From: Thermodesulfovibrio sp. 3462-1
GTDB lineage: Bacteria; Nitrospirota; Thermodesulfovibrionia; Thermodesulfovibrionales; Thermodesulfovibrionaceae
NCBI RefSeq assembly: GCF_040451425.1
Contig: NZ_CP144374.1
Coordinates: 1,754,997 to 1,818,996, forward strand
Length of the DNA: 64,000 nucleotides
Reading direction: 5' to 3'
Positions within the stretch are counted from its first letter, which is position 1, and each line of letters opens with the position of its first letter. Under the pieces are notes generated by a model, which was not told the DNA's origin, searched no databases, and saw nothing but the letters and a program-made list of their open reading frames with translations. The translations under genes and the position numbers were made by a program. Shown in pieces: positions 41,338 through 51,440 of this stretch.

Positions 41338-42249
41338 ATGAAAGCATTTATGAAACATATTATTTTCCAGGGTGGGCTTAAACTATTTTTTTGGCTTGGA
41401 AAAATTTTAAAAAAACAGCATCTTCAGAAATTTTCAATCCTGTTAGGAAGCCTTCTTTACTACATTCCCTGGTCAAGAAAACATATTGCCTTCGAAAATT
41501 TAAAAATCGCCTTTCAAGGGCAATACAGCGAAAAAGAACTAAAAAAAATCCTGAAAAAATTTATTCAGGAAGTTATATTAACTGCCCTTGAAGTTGCCTT
41601 TATTGTCAAAAAAAATGAAAAACTCGCTTCATGGGCAAAGGCAGAGGAACTTGAAGTGCTTGATGAGGCATTAAAACAAAATAAAGGAGTTATTGCATTA
41701 AGCGGGCATATTGGAAATATTCCTGTAATGCTTGCATGGCTCGCTGAAAAAGGTTATCCTGTAGCAGTGCTTTTTAAAGAAGGAAAGTATTTGCCAAAAG
41801 GATTTCTTTACAATTTGATAAGTTCCTATAAAATTTATCCAATTCCAATGCATTCTGACAGAGAAGTGCCAAAGGAGATTATTAAAGCATTAAACAAAAA
41901 CATGATAGTTTTTATCCTTGCTGACCAGGCAAGACCAGGAGTATATGCAAAATTTTTTGGTAAGTATGTTCAATGTCAGAAAGGTGCTTTTGTAATTGCT
42001 TTAAGGAAGAATTCTCCAATAATTCCTATTTTCATTGTGAGAGAAAAGGAAGAACACACCATAAAAATTTACAGGGAAGAAAAAATTTTTCAATCACTTG
42101 AACCATCTCAGAACAAGAGTTTTTTATCCTCCGATGAATATGTTGTAAGACTGATTGAAAATTACAACTTCATTCTTGAAAGCCTGATAAGAAAATATCC
42201 TGAACAGTATTACTGGTTTCACAGAAGATTTAAGAAGAGCCTGGACTAA
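41338..42249 (+). CDS. LpxL/HtrB-family lipid A acyltransferase-like protein
   Basis: A 303-residue member of the lysophospholipid/lauroyl acyltransferase family: one N-terminal hydrophobic stretch, PWSRKHIAFENLKIAF, ALSGHIGNIPVMLAWLAEKGYPVAVLF, and FILADQARPGVYAKFFGK are family landmarks. Late acylation of lipid A is the expected role at the inner membrane. Oddly the catalytic His-x4-Asp/Glu motif reads HIGNIP, with Pro in place of the acidic residue. ATG 41338 or 41350 could be the start; neither has a ribosome site. The gene is convergent with, and overlaps by 20 bases, an MsbA-type exporter gene. Confidence 0.8.
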   Translation: MKAFMKHIIFQGGLKLFFWLGKILKKQHLQKFSILLGSLLYYIPWSRKHIAFENLKIAFQGQYSEKELKKILKKFIQEVILTALEVAFIVKKNEKLASWAKAEELEVLDEALKQNKGVIALSGHIGNIPVMLAWLAEKGYPVAVLFKEGKYLPKGFLYNLISSYKIYPIPMHSDREVPKEIIKALNKNMIVFILADQARPGVYAKFFGKYVQCQKGAFVIALRKNSPIIPIFIVREKEEHTIKIYREEKIFQSLEPSQNKSFLSSDEYVVRLIENYNFILESLIRKYPEQYYWFHRRFKKSLD

Positions 42250-43996
42250 ACTGTAGATGCCACAGTTCACTGTAAAGCCCTCCCAGTGAGAGTAACTCTT
42301 CATGAGTTCCTTGTTCAATAATCTGTCCTTTATCCATGACAATGATTTTATCAGCTCTTTTGATTGTAGAAAGCCTGTGAGCAATTACTATGGTTGTTCT
42401 TCCTTTTCTCATTTGTTCAAGTGCTCTCTGAATTTTCTCTTCTGACTCTGTATCAAGAGACGCAGTTGCCTCATCAAAAATTAAAATTTTCGGTTCTCTA
42501 AGAATCGCTCTTGCTATTGTTATTCTTTGTTTTTGTCCTCCTGAAAGCAAAATTCCCTTTTCTCCTATCAAGGAGTCATAACCCTGAGGCAATTTCATAA
42601 TAAAATCATGGGCATCTGCAAGTTTTGCAGCAGCCAGAGCTTCTTCAAAACTGGATGAAATATTGCCAAATTTAATATTGTTTATTACTGAATCATTAAA
42701 TAAAACAATATCCTGAGTTACAAGAGCAATCTGAGACCGCAAACTGTAAAGAGAAAGCTCCTGAATGCTTACTCCATCAATCAATATGTCTCCTTCTGTG
42801 GGATACCAGAATCCTGCAAGCAAATCTGCTATTGTGCTTTTACCTGCACCTGAAGGACCAACAATTGCCACAGTTTCGCCAGGTTTTATTTCAAAGGAAA
42901 CATTTTTTAAAGCATAATCCTTTGCAAGTGGATATTTAAAAGAAACATTTTTGAACACAATATGACCTTTCAACTCTTTTTCAACTCCCTTTTCAGGCTC
43001 ATGTTCAACAAATATTATTTCTCTCAATCTTTCAATAACATTTCTTCCCCTCTGAAAAGAGGCATTTACTCTGCTCAGCCTTTTAAGAGGAGTATACATG
43101 AGAATAACAGCTGTGGCAAAAGAAAAAAAGTCTCCAGAAGAAATTTTGTCGTGAACAACAAGCCATCCACCATAAAAAAGTATCATTGCTACACCAACTC
43201 CAGCAATCACCTCTGTAAGAAGATTGGTAAACTCTTCTGTTCTTACTTCGCGCATTATATTGCGATAATGCTCTCCAAGAGCTTTTTTATAACGCTCAAT
43301 CATGTCTTTTTCCATTGTAAAAGCCTTAATAATCTTTATACCATGAAGTGTTTCATGAAGAAGAGTGGTCACTTTTGCAATTCTTAATCGAGTTTTCATG
43401 CCTATGTTTTTCATGTTTTTACCAAGTTCTGTCATAACATAAATCATAAAAGGAATAACTACAAAGGAAAGAATCGCAAGGTCCCATCTACGATAAAAAG
43501 CAACACCTGCTAAAACAACAACAGTCAATCCCTCAACAATGAAGTCTTTAATTGTATTTGAAACTGTGCTTTTAAGGAGGTCTACATCATTTAAAACCCT
43601 GGAGATGACATTGCCTGAAGAATCCCTGCAAAAAAATGAAAAAGGCAGTTTAAGAAGCTTTTCATAAATCATGTCCCTTATATTTTTCACTATTTTCGCA
43701 CCAATTGAGTTCATTAGATAGTTATTTAAAAATGTAAAAACACCTCTTAGAGTAAAAAGAATCACAACTCCAAAAGTAATCAGATAAAGATACTCCGAAG
43801 ATTTTTTAACAAAAATCTGATCCATTGCAGGCTTAACACTCCATGCAATGGCTCCATTTATTCCTGATATTGCAAACCCGCAAACAAGAGCCAGAAGGAG
43901 TCTTAGACGATGTTCCTTAATAAGTCTCCAGAAAACTGCAAGGTCATCTATCCATTGTTTTTTAAACTTAATTTTGAATTGTTTTTCTATTTCCAT
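42230..43996 (-). CDS. msbA: MsbA-type lipid A/ABC exporter (half-transporter)
   Basis: A 588-residue type IV ABC exporter: six membrane helices in residues ~25-320, then an ATPase domain with Walker A GPSGAGKST, Q-loop, signature LLSGGQKQRITIARAIL, Walker B ILIFDEATASLD and switch IAHRLSTIKRAD. MsbA homodimers flip lipid A-core across the inner membrane. Neighbours (LPS-type glycosyltransferase, acyltransferase) fit. I start at ATG 43996 (MEIEKQFKIK); the frame reaches 44017. It overlaps the glycosyltransferase 3' end by 29 bases. Confidence 0.9.
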   Translation of the reverse strand: MEIEKQFKIKFKKQWIDDLAVFWRLIKEHRLRLLLALVCGFAISGINGAIAWSVKPAMDQIFVKKSSEYLYLITFGVVILFTLRGVFTFLNNYLMNSIGAKIVKNIRDMIYEKLLKLPFSFFCRDSSGNVISRVLNDVDLLKSTVSNTIKDFIVEGLTVVVLAGVAFYRRWDLAILSFVVIPFMIYVMTELGKNMKNIGMKTRLRIAKVTTLLHETLHGIKIIKAFTMEKDMIERYKKALGEHYRNIMREVRTEEFTNLLTEVIAGVGVAMILFYGGWLVVHDKISSGDFFSFATAVILMYTPLKRLSRVNASFQRGRNVIERLREIIFVEHEPEKGVEKELKGHIVFKNVSFKYPLAKDYALKNVSFEIKPGETVAIVGPSGAGKSTIADLLAGFWYPTEGDILIDGVSIQELSLYSLRSQIALVTQDIVLFNDSVINNIKFGNISSSFEEALAAAKLADAHDFIMKLPQGYDSLIGEKGILLSGGQKQRITIARAILREPKILIFDEATASLDTESEEKIQRALEQMRKGRTTIVIAHRLSTIKRADKIIVMDKGQIIEQGTHEELLSLGGLYSELWHLQFSPGSS

Positions 43997-44735
43997 ATTT
44001 TTCCCATGCTTCGGCATATTTTAAGAAGGAGTAAAAACTGTAAAGAACTGCCAGAATAAATCCTCTCAGACCATCCAGAAATCCTGCTCGTAAAATATAC
44101 ATTTTAAAAAAAGTAAAAAGAGGAGAAAAGATCATCCTAAAAATTATTTTATATTGAGAAGGATTGTTTTTAACAATCTCCTCTGCTGCCAGGCAGGCAT
44201 AGCTCTTCATTTTTCTTATGAAATCATCAATGCTGTGATAAGTGTAATGAAGCAGAGGCTCTTTTAAATGTCCCACTTTACCTTCAACCAGGATTTTTTC
44301 ATGGACCTGTCTTTTCTGCATTTTTCCTTTGCTTTTTTTAAAAAGTCTAAGCGTATAGTCTGGCCACCAGCCACTGTGTTTGATCCATTTACCAAGAAAA
44401 AAATTCTTTCTTGGTATAAAATATCCATCTTTATCTTCATTAATTTTATCCCTTATCTCCTTTTTTAAAGCCTCTGTAACTCTTTCGTCAGCATCTAAAA
44501 CCAGAACCCATGGAAGAGTTGTTTTATCTATAGCAAGCTGTTTCTGTCTGGCAAAACCCTGCCATTGGCACTGAAAAATCTTCCCTGTATATTCACTGCA
44601 TATCTGCACTGTTGTATCTTCACTGAAGGAGTCAATAACAACAATCTCCTCAAAATCTTTAACAGATTCCAGAGCATCTCTAATGTTTTTTTCTTCGTTT
44701 TTCGTTATGATTGCCACTGATACAGGAATTTTCAA
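43968..44735 (-). CDS. Family 2 glycosyltransferase (WaaE/KdtX-like)
   Basis: A 255-residue inverting GT-A transferase. VAIITKNEEKNIRDALESV begins the fold, IVVIDSFSEDTT and WVLVLDADERV give the nucleotide-sugar and DxD metal sites, and GYFIPRKNFFLGKWIKHSGWWPDYTLRLFKK is typical of the LPS-core WaaE/KdtX-like group. A hydrophobic C-terminal segment suggests membrane association. Between moaA and msbA; the pairing with MsbA suggests LPS core synthesis. Acceptor and sugar unknown. Confidence 0.86.
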   Translation of the reverse strand: MKIPVSVAIITKNEEKNIRDALESVKDFEEIVVIDSFSEDTTVQICSEYTGKIFQCQWQGFARQKQLAIDKTTLPWVLVLDADERVTEALKKEIRDKINEDKDGYFIPRKNFFLGKWIKHSGWWPDYTLRLFKKSKGKMQKRQVHEKILVEGKVGHLKEPLLHYTYHSIDDFIRKMKSYACLAAEEIVKNNPSQYKIIFRMIFSPLFTFFKMYILRAGFLDGLRGFILAVLYSFYSFLKYAEAWEKYGNRKTIQN

Positions 44736-44741
44736 AAAAAC

Positions 44742-45704
44742 TCAGCCCCCTATTGTTGACATCGCTCTTAAAGGTCTATTGTCAGAGAGGCTCTGAGGCT
44801 TAAGCTGAATTGCTTTTATAAGAATTTGTCTTATTTCATCCTCTGATGCACCGCTTCTTAAAATTCTTTTTAAATCAATTTCTCTGTCTGAGAAAAGACA
44901 TGGTCTTAATTTCCCTTCTGCAGTAAGCCTGAGCCTGTTACATCTTGTGCATATATGGGCTGAAAGAGGACTTATAAAACCCAGCAATCCTTTTGCACCT
45001 TCAAGAATAAAATACTCAGCTGGTCCTGATTTTTTTATCTCAACAGGTATAAGACTGCCTACTGTATTTTCTATTTTTTGTTTTACCTCTTCTCCAGAGA
45101 TAAATAACTCTTTTCCCCAGTTGTTTTGCCCAATTGGCATAAACTCTATAAACCTTATTTGATAGGGAACTTCCATGCTCCAGCGGGCAAATTTTTCTAT
45201 TTCATCATCATTAATTCCTTTCATTACCACTACATTTATCTTTATAGGATATAGTCCGGCTTTATAAGCCTGTTCAATCCCTTCAAGAACATCTTTCAAT
45301 GAGCCTGATCTTGTTATTGTTTTAAATTTATTCTCATCTAAAGAGTCAAGACTAACATTAACTCTTTTAAGCCCTGCCTCGTATAGGTCCTTTGCATATT
45401 TTTTTAAAAGTGTGCCATTTGTTGTCATTGCCATGTCTTTTATGTCCTGTATCTTAGAGAGTCTTTCAATAAAACTTACAATGTCCTTTCTCACAAGAGG
45501 TTCTCCACCTGTTATCCTTATTTTAGAGATTCCTATTGTCGTAGCAATCCTTATTATTTTAAGGATTTCCTCATAACGCAATATTTCATCATGAGGAACA
45601 AATTTAATACCTTCCTGAGGCATGCAGTAAATGCAGCGGAGATTACATCTATCAGTTACTGAAACTCTTAAATAATCAATGTTTCTGTTAAAATTATCTT
45701 TCAT
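44742..45704 (-). CDS. moaA: GTP 3',8-cyclase (molybdopterin synthesis)
   Basis: Radical SAM enzyme that starts molybdopterin/tungstopterin synthesis from GTP. N-terminal CNLRCIYCMPQEG is the radical SAM cluster; ITGGEPLVRKDI follows; the second cluster at the C-terminal side is CTRCNRLRLTAEGKLRPC; the protein ends with the functional Gly-Gly (RAMSTIGG). Length 320 is normal. Needed for the AOR cofactor. It overlaps the cpoB stop by four bases. Confidence 0.96.
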   Translation of the reverse strand: MKDNFNRNIDYLRVSVTDRCNLRCIYCMPQEGIKFVPHDEILRYEEILKIIRIATTIGISKIRITGGEPLVRKDIVSFIERLSKIQDIKDMAMTTNGTLLKKYAKDLYEAGLKRVNVSLDSLDENKFKTITRSGSLKDVLEGIEQAYKAGLYPIKINVVVMKGINDDEIEKFARWSMEVPYQIRFIEFMPIGQNNWGKELFISGEEVKQKIENTVGSLIPVEIKKSGPAEYFILEGAKGLLGFISPLSAHICTRCNRLRLTAEGKLRPCLFSDREIDLKRILRSGASEDEIRQILIKAIQLKPQSLSDNRPLRAMSTIGG

Positions 45705-46543
45705 CTTTTTGTTTTGCTTTTTACTTTTTTGGTAGGCTTTTTATCAGAATTCCAGCTTTTAAGTATCTCAGCTATTTTTTGCTGAGCAATCTCTGCTTCC
45801 TTGGATTGAGGATATCTTTCAATAACTCTTTCAAAAACCACCTTTGCTGTTTTTTTATCTTTCAACTCAACAAAAGCCATTCCTTCTTTAAGAAGTGCAC
45901 CAGGAGCTTTCTCATGCTTTGGATATCTTTTTAAGAATTCTTCATATGCAAGAATGGCATCTTCATATTTTTTTTCATTATAATATGTTTCGCCAATCCA
46001 GAAGTAAGAATTTGGAAGAAGTTCAAAATCTGGATAATTTTTTATTATTTCCTGAAATTTTTCTCTTGCAGAGGCAAACTTCTTATTTTTCATATCAATA
46101 TGAGCTGAATCATAAATTGCCTTGGGATCTTTTAATTGTTCCTCAGGAGCTTTTGCTGGTTGCTGTTTTTCTGAAGGTTGAGCTGGCTGAGTTAATTTAG
46201 CTTGTAATTCTGCTATTTTATCGCTTAGTTCCTTAAATTTTTTTTCATTCTGAAAAGAATTTTCTTCAAATCTTCCTTTTAGAATTTGAAGCTCCTTTAC
46301 ATAATCCTGTGTTTGAGCAAGAAGGGTCAGTTGCCCTTCCTTTAATGCCACTGCTGAGCTTAAATCCGAAGACATCTTGTCAACCCTTGTTTTAAGTTCT
46401 GAAATTTCCTGTTTTAATTGGTTGTTTTCCACATAAAGCCTGGCAATATCAGATTTCATCTGTTCAAACTCACCTGTTGTAACACATCCAGACAAAATTA
46501 CTGAAGCTATAATGCCTGTAAATGCTATTCTAATTTTTTTCAT
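45701..46543 (-). CDS. cpoB: CpoB/YbgF-like Tol-Pal accessory protein
   Basis: A 280-residue periplasmic protein. The start MKKIRIAFTGIIASVILSGC has a lipobox (LSGC), so it is probably a lipoprotein, unlike E. coli CpoB. A coiled coil (~25-105) is followed by a proline-rich linker and TPR repeats (SYFWIGETYYNEKKYEDAI, APGALLKEGMAFVELKDKK, EAEIAQQKIAEILKSW). The ATG overlaps the pal stop. Together they belong to the Tol-Pal system that ties the outer membrane to peptidoglycan; tolQRAB are not in the window. Confidence 0.88.
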   Translation of the reverse strand: MKKIRIAFTGIIASVILSGCVTTGEFEQMKSDIARLYVENNQLKQEISELKTRVDKMSSDLSSAVALKEGQLTLLAQTQDYVKELQILKGRFEENSFQNEKKFKELSDKIAELQAKLTQPAQPSEKQQPAKAPEEQLKDPKAIYDSAHIDMKNKKFASAREKFQEIIKNYPDFELLPNSYFWIGETYYNEKKYEDAILAYEEFLKRYPKHEKAPGALLKEGMAFVELKDKKTAKVVFERVIERYPQSKEAEIAQQKIAEILKSWNSDKKPTKKVKSKTKR

Positions 46544-47079
46544 TTTCCCTCCTCAATAAACACAAAATGTGCTCTTCTGTTTTTCTGCCAGCAAGATTCA
46601 TTGTGCTCATTGCACAGAGGTTTTTCTTCACCATAACTGATTATTTCCATTTTAGATGAAGGCACTCCAAGAGTTATCAAATACTGTTTCACTGCATTTG
46701 CTCTTTTCTGTCCAAGAGCAAAGTTGTATTCAGCTGTTCCTCTTTCATCACAATGACCTTCAATTATAACTTTCAGTCCTGGGTATTCCTGCAAAATAGA
46801 GGCAACCTTTTTTAAAGTTGGAATATCTTCCTGTTTTATATCATACTTATCAAAATCAAAGTGTATATCCCTAACTTCATCTTGAAGTTTTTTTACAAGC
46901 TCTGACATCTTTTCAGTAGAAATTTCTTCTTGCTGTTCTGGTTTCCCAGCCTCTATTTTTTCTTCTTTTTTTGGGATTTCTCCTTCTACTTTGCCTTCAG
47001 GCATATATATTTTTCTTTCAGCACAAGCAAAGACAAAGAAAAGACAAAAAATAACTAAGAAAAAATTTTTTATGCTCAT
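46540..47079 (-). CDS. pal: Peptidoglycan-associated lipoprotein
   Basis: An outer-membrane lipoprotein (lipobox VFAC) of 179 residues. A Glu/Lys-rich linker is followed by an OmpA-like domain: VHFDFDKYDIKQED-type start, IIEGHCDERGTAEYNFALGQKRANAVKQYL and SYGEEKPLCNEHNESCWQKNRRAHF, with the residues that bind meso-diaminopimelate. GGAGG sits before the ATG within a 12-base palindrome (47086-47097). It follows glyS after a 68-base gap. Confidence 0.95.
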   Translation of the reverse strand: MSIKNFFLVIFCLFFVFACAERKIYMPEGKVEGEIPKKEEKIEAGKPEQQEEISTEKMSELVKKLQDEVRDIHFDFDKYDIKQEDIPTLKKVASILQEYPGLKVIIEGHCDERGTAEYNFALGQKRANAVKQYLITLGVPSSKMEIISYGEEKPLCNEHNESCWQKNRRAHFVFIEEGK

Positions 47080-47147
47080 TTTTTGCCTCCATGGAGGATT
47101 TTTATAACAGGCTTGCCGTGTTTTTTCATATTTATATAATACAACAA

Positions 47148-49184
47148 TTAATAAAGCTTTGAAAGGTCAGCAATAGATTTCAACAGCAAAGCCAACTCCT
47201 GCAAGAGCGCAAGTCTGTTTCTTTTGATATTTTCATCTTTATCCATAACAAGCACTCTATCAAAAAAGTTGTTTATAAATGGGGTAAGAATATTAAGACA
47301 ATTTAAGGCATCAAGAAATTGAGCTTTTGTTAAATATTCCTTTAGCTGGTCTTTTTTTTCTATAATTGCATTGTAAAGATTTTTTTCCTCTTGTGTAATT
47401 AAAACAGATGGATTTAGTTCAAATTTTTCATAATTTTTAATAATATTTGAAACTCTCTTTACTGCAAGAAAAAAAGAATCAAAATCTTGTCTTTCATAAA
47501 ATAATTTTACTGCCTGAAGCCTTTGTTCAACTTCATAAACAGGACGAAGCAGAATAAAATCAGTGATTGTTTTTATCAAATTTACTCCATAATTAGAACT
47601 CTCAAAATAGCTTTCCAATCTTTGAGCAATAAAAGTTGAAATCTGCTTCTTTATATTTTCATCAACAAAATTCTCTATTGTATCAACACAATCTTCAATG
47701 CTTAAAGGATATTTTTTTCTTAATAGTATGGATAAAATTCCATTTGCTGCCCTTCTCAAACCAAAGGGATCTTCTGTCCCTGAAGGAATCTGTCCAAGAT
47801 AAAAAAACGAGGCAATATGATCAAGTTTGTCTGCTAAACTTAGAAGACAACCTTCTTCTGTAGAAGGCAGAGCATCTGTAAAACTCTTTGGAAGATAATG
47901 CTCTTTAATTGCCATTGCAACTTCCTGTGTTAGTCCTGCTGCTTTTGCATAATATCCACCCATTATTCCCTGAAGTTCTGGAAACTCTCCAACAACCCCA
48001 CTGGCAAGATCAGCTTTACAGTATCTGGCAGCAATTCGGAGGGAGTCAATCTTGTTGGGTAAAACTTTTTGAGCAATTCTTTCAGCTATTTTTAAAATTC
48101 TTAAGCTTTTATCATATAGGCTTCCAAGTTTTTCGTGATATACTATGCCCTTTGTTGCCTCAACAAGACTATCCAATCCCTTTTTAATGTCTTCCTCATA
48201 ATAAAACTTTGCATCTTCAAATCTTGCTTTTATAACCTTTTGAGCACCCTTTCTAACATTATCTTCATTTTCTTTTATTGTATTACTTACTACGATAAAA
48301 TAATTTTTCAGTTTTCCATTAAAATCAGTAACTGCAAAGTATCTTTGATGATCTTTCATAACTGTAATGAGCAACTCCTCGGGAAGACTTAAATATTCTT
48401 CAGGAAACTCACATAAAACTGAGTTAGGAAACTCAACAAGATAATTTACTTCTGTGAGAAGCTCTTCATCCAGCAGAACTTTTCCATTTACTTTGTTTGC
48501 AAGCTCTTGAGCTTCACTGATTATTATCTGTTTTCTTTCTTTCTGATCAACGATTACAAAGGCTTCATTAAGAGCTTTTTCATAATCCTGTATTTTTGAT
48601 AAAGATATTGAATTTTCAGTAAGAAATCTGTGCCCGTAGGTCTTTTCTTCTGCTTTTATGCCGTCTATCTCAAATGAAACTACTTTATCATTATACAAAC
48701 ACATAAGCCATCGTACAGGTCTTATAAATTTTATAGTTCCACTTCCCCATTTCATCATCTTTGGGAAACTAAGGGAAAAGAATAATTCCTTTAAAAGCTC
48801 TGGCAAAACTTCTTCTGTTTTTTTTCCTTTTTGTGTGACTTTAGCGCAAACATAGTTTCCTTTGCCTTTTTTCTTGATTTCTAATTGACAAACATCTATG
48901 TTTTGTGCTTTTGCAAAGGCATAGGCAGCCTCTTTTGGCTTTCCCTGTTCATCAAAGGCATGATGAGCAGGAGGACCCCATATAAGCCTTTCATCTGATG
49001 CTTGTTCCTCTGAAACCTTTGCCTTAATTGTAAGCCTTCTTGGTGTTGCATAAACCTTTAATTCTTCAATATTTATTCTGAAGTGAGAAAAAATTTTCCC
49101 CGAGTTTTCTTCCAATTGCTCGATTGCTTGCGGAATAAATCTTGCTGGAATTTCCTCAACTCCTATTTCAAAAAGCAGATTCAT
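47148..49184 (-). CDS. glyS: Glycyl-tRNA synthetase beta subunit
   Basis: The tRNA-binding beta chain (678 residues) of the bacterial alpha2beta2 enzyme. Typical sequence: [20 protein letters not shown] at the N-terminus, [32 protein letters not shown], and a C-terminal region resembling the DALR anticodon-binding domain. Its ATG overlaps the glyQ 3' end by 17 bases, keeping the subunits in proportion. Confidence 0.97.
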   Translation of the reverse strand: MNLLFEIGVEEIPARFIPQAIEQLEENSGKIFSHFRINIEELKVYATPRRLTIKAKVSEEQASDERLIWGPPAHHAFDEQGKPKEAAYAFAKAQNIDVCQLEIKKKGKGNYVCAKVTQKGKKTEEVLPELLKELFFSLSFPKMMKWGSGTIKFIRPVRWLMCLYNDKVVSFEIDGIKAEEKTYGHRFLTENSISLSKIQDYEKALNEAFVIVDQKERKQIIISEAQELANKVNGKVLLDEELLTEVNYLVEFPNSVLCEFPEEYLSLPEELLITVMKDHQRYFAVTDFNGKLKNYFIVVSNTIKENEDNVRKGAQKVIKARFEDAKFYYEEDIKKGLDSLVEATKGIVYHEKLGSLYDKSLRILKIAERIAQKVLPNKIDSLRIAARYCKADLASGVVGEFPELQGIMGGYYAKAAGLTQEVAMAIKEHYLPKSFTDALPSTEEGCLLSLADKLDHIASFFYLGQIPSGTEDPFGLRRAANGILSILLRKKYPLSIEDCVDTIENFVDENIKKQISTFIAQRLESYFESSNYGVNLIKTITDFILLRPVYEVEQRLQAVKLFYERQDFDSFFLAVKRVSNIIKNYEKFELNPSVLITQEEKNLYNAIIEKKDQLKEYLTKAQFLDALNCLNILTPFINNFFDRVLVMDKDENIKRNRLALLQELALLLKSIADLSKLY

Positions 49185-50028
49185 TTGTAGACCTCTTTTT
49201 TAAATAAAATTCTGCACAAGCCTTTGCAAGAGCCCTTACCCTTGCTATATAATTCGTTCTTTCTGCTACTGATAAAACTCCCCTTGCATCAAGAAGATTA
49301 AACATGTGAGAACACTTAAGACAGAATTCATAGGCAGGCAAAAGAAGCCCCAAATCAAGCATTCTTCTTGATTCTTTTTCAAAATCATCAAAATGTTTTT
49401 TTATTAATGCTGGATCAGAATAATCAAAATTAAAATAGGAGAATTCTATTTCAGAGTCACGATGAATCTGTCCATAGGTAAATTTTTCATTCCACTTAAT
49501 ATCAAACACATTGTCTACTTCCTGTAAATACATGGCAATTCTCTCAAGCCCATAGGTTATTTCAACAGAAACAGGATTTAAATCAATTCCTCCTACCTGC
49601 TGAAAATAGGTAAACTGAGTTATTTCCATTCCATCAAGCCATACTTCCCATCCAAGTCCCCATGCACCAAGAGTTGGAGATTCCCAGTCATCTTCTACAA
49701 ATCTTATATCATGCCTGTTAAGCTCTATACCAAGAGCTTTCAGGCTTTCAAGGTAAATCTCCTGAGAATTCGCAGGTGATGGCTTTAAAATAACCTGATA
49801 CTGATAATACTGTCCGAGTCTATTTGGATTTTCTCCATATCTTCCATCTGTAGGTCTTCGACATGGTTGAACATATCCTGTACGCCAGTGCTCTGTGCCC
49901 AGAACTTTAAAAAAAGTTGCACTATGAAAAGTTCCTGCTCCAACCTCAATGTCATAGGGCTGCAGTATCACACATCCTTTTTCTGCCCAGTATTTGTTTA
50001 GTGTAAAAATTATATCTTGAAAATACAT
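49168..50028 (-). CDS. glyQ: Glycyl-tRNA synthetase alpha subunit
   Basis: The catalytic alpha chain (286 residues). Hallmarks: [78 protein letters not shown] and [12 protein letters not shown]. First gene of the glyQ-glyS-pal-cpoB-moaA-GT2-msbA run, divergent from dsrN. Confidence 0.98.
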   Translation of the reverse strand: MYFQDIIFTLNKYWAEKGCVILQPYDIEVGAGTFHSATFFKVLGTEHWRTGYVQPCRRPTDGRYGENPNRLGQYYQYQVILKPSPANSQEIYLESLKALGIELNRHDIRFVEDDWESPTLGAWGLGWEVWLDGMEITQFTYFQQVGGIDLNPVSVEITYGLERIAMYLQEVDNVFDIKWNEKFTYGQIHRDSEIEFSYFNFDYSDPALIKKHFDDFEKESRRMLDLGLLLPAYEFCLKCSHMFNLLDARGVLSVAERTNYIARVRALAKACAEFYLKKRSTNESAF

Positions 50029-50066
50029 AGATTTTCATGATACTTTAGCTTAGAGGTTTCTGTCAA

Positions 50067-51440
50067 ATGTATCCAAGAATTCTTATAGCAGGCATTCGTG
50101 GTGGAGCAGGAAAAACAACTGTAGCTCTTTCAGTAATCTCACTTCTTGTTAATAAAGGATTAAATGTCATTGCCTTTAAAAAAGGTCCTGACTATATAGA
50201 CAGTGGCTGGTTAAGTCTTTTTTCAAAAAATCCATGTTACAACCTTGATACATTCATGATTCCTCCTGAAAGAGTGATTAAATCTTTTATTGAAAGAGCA
50301 AAAGGAGATATCTCTGTCATAGAAGGAAATAGAGGACTTTATGATGGACTTGATACTGAAGGCACAGTTTCTTCAGCAGAATTGGCAAAACTTTTAAAAT
50401 GTCCTGTTATTTTACTTGTAGACTGCACAAAAATAACTCGTTCAGTAGCTGCGATTATTCAGGGTTTTGTTAATTTTGACAGAGAAGTTCCAATAAAGGC
50501 GGTTTTATTGAATCAGGTTGCCAATGCAAGACATGAAAAAATTATTAAACAATCAATAGAAAGATACTGTAATATTGAAATTGTTGGTTCAATTCCTCGT
50601 TTCAAAAATATTAAAATGCCGGAAAGACATATGGGGCTTTTACCCCACCATGAACATGAACAACTCAAAGAAGCAAAACAGTTTATAGAAAAAGCTTCTC
50701 ACTATATTGATATAGAAAAAATTATCAAAATCGCAAAAGAAGTTGAACCATTGTATTTAAATCTTATTGAAGATTCAGAATCTTTTGATGGAAAGGGATT
50801 AAAAATCGGCGTTATAAGAGATAGAGTTTTTCAATTCTATTATGAAGAAAACCTGGAAGAACTTAAAAAAACAGGAGCTTCTATTGTTTTAATTAACTCC
50901 TTAGAAGATAGAGCCTTACCGGATATTGATGCTCTTTATATTGGTGGAGGCTTTCCAGAGACCAATGTTAAATATCTTATTAAAAATTCTTCTCTTATGC
51001 ATGACATCAAGGAAAAATCAGAAATGGGGCTTCCAATATATGCTGAATGCGGTGGATTAATGTATCTCTGTAAAATTCTAATTACTGAAGAAGGAAGTTT
51101 TCCAATGACAGGAGTTTTTCCTTTAACACTTAAAATGTTTAAAAAACCTCAAGCACACGGATATACAGTTGCAATAGCAGAAAAGGGCAATCCATTTTTT
51201 AATCCTGAAACAGAAATAAAAGGACACGAATTTCACTACTCAAAAGTTATAGATTACGAGGAGATACCGAAAATGTGTTTTAAAATGAAAAGAGGACAAG
51301 GCATAATTGATGGAATGGATGGTGCCTGTTATAAAAATACGCTTGGAACATATGTTCATATTCATGCTCTTGGATGTCCTCATTGGATTGAAGGTATTTT
51401 AAAAAAAGCAAAATCTTATAAGGAGATGAAAAATGTATAA
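50067..51440 (+). CDS. dsrN: CbiA-type amidase, probable sirohaem amidase DsrN
   Basis: An ATP-dependent, glutamine-using amidase of the CobB/CbiA family (457 residues). RGGAGKTTVALSVISLL is the P-loop, KKGPDYIDSGWLS the family signature, and the C-terminal GATase domain has catalytic Cys in YAECGGLMYL and His in KGHEFHYSKV. CobB makes cobyrinate diamide; in sulfite reducers a paralogue (DsrN) amidates sirohaem for DsrAB. Position before dsrC and dsrMKJOP favours DsrN, but CobB cannot be excluded without a phylogeny. AGAGG precedes the ATG. Confidence 0.85.
   Translation: MYPRILIAGIRGGAGKTTVALSVISLLVNKGLNVIAFKKGPDYIDSGWLSLFSKNPCYNLDTFMIPPERVIKSFIERAKGDISVIEGNRGLYDGLDTEGTVSSAELAKLLKCPVILLVDCTKITRSVAAIIQGFVNFDREVPIKAVLLNQVANARHEKIIKQSIERYCNIEIVGSIPRFKNIKMPERHMGLLPHHEHEQLKEAKQFIEKASHYIDIEKIIKIAKEVEPLYLNLIEDSESFDGKGLKIGVIRDRVFQFYYEENLEELKKTGASIVLINSLEDRALPDIDALYIGGGFPETNVKYLIKNSSLMHDIKEKSEMGLPIYAECGGLMYLCKILITEEGSFPMTGVFPLTLKMFKKPQAHGYTVAIAEKGNPFFNPETEIKGHEFHYSKVIDYEEIPKMCFKMKRGQGIIDGMDGACYKNTLGTYVHIHALGCPHWIEGILKKAKSYKEMKNV

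Noticed and set aside
47086..47097. Palindrome CCTCCATGGAGG before pal as a regulatory hairpin
   Set aside because: It has no loop, so it cannot fold as a hairpin without breaking pairs; it is probably a by-product of the GGAGG ribosome site.
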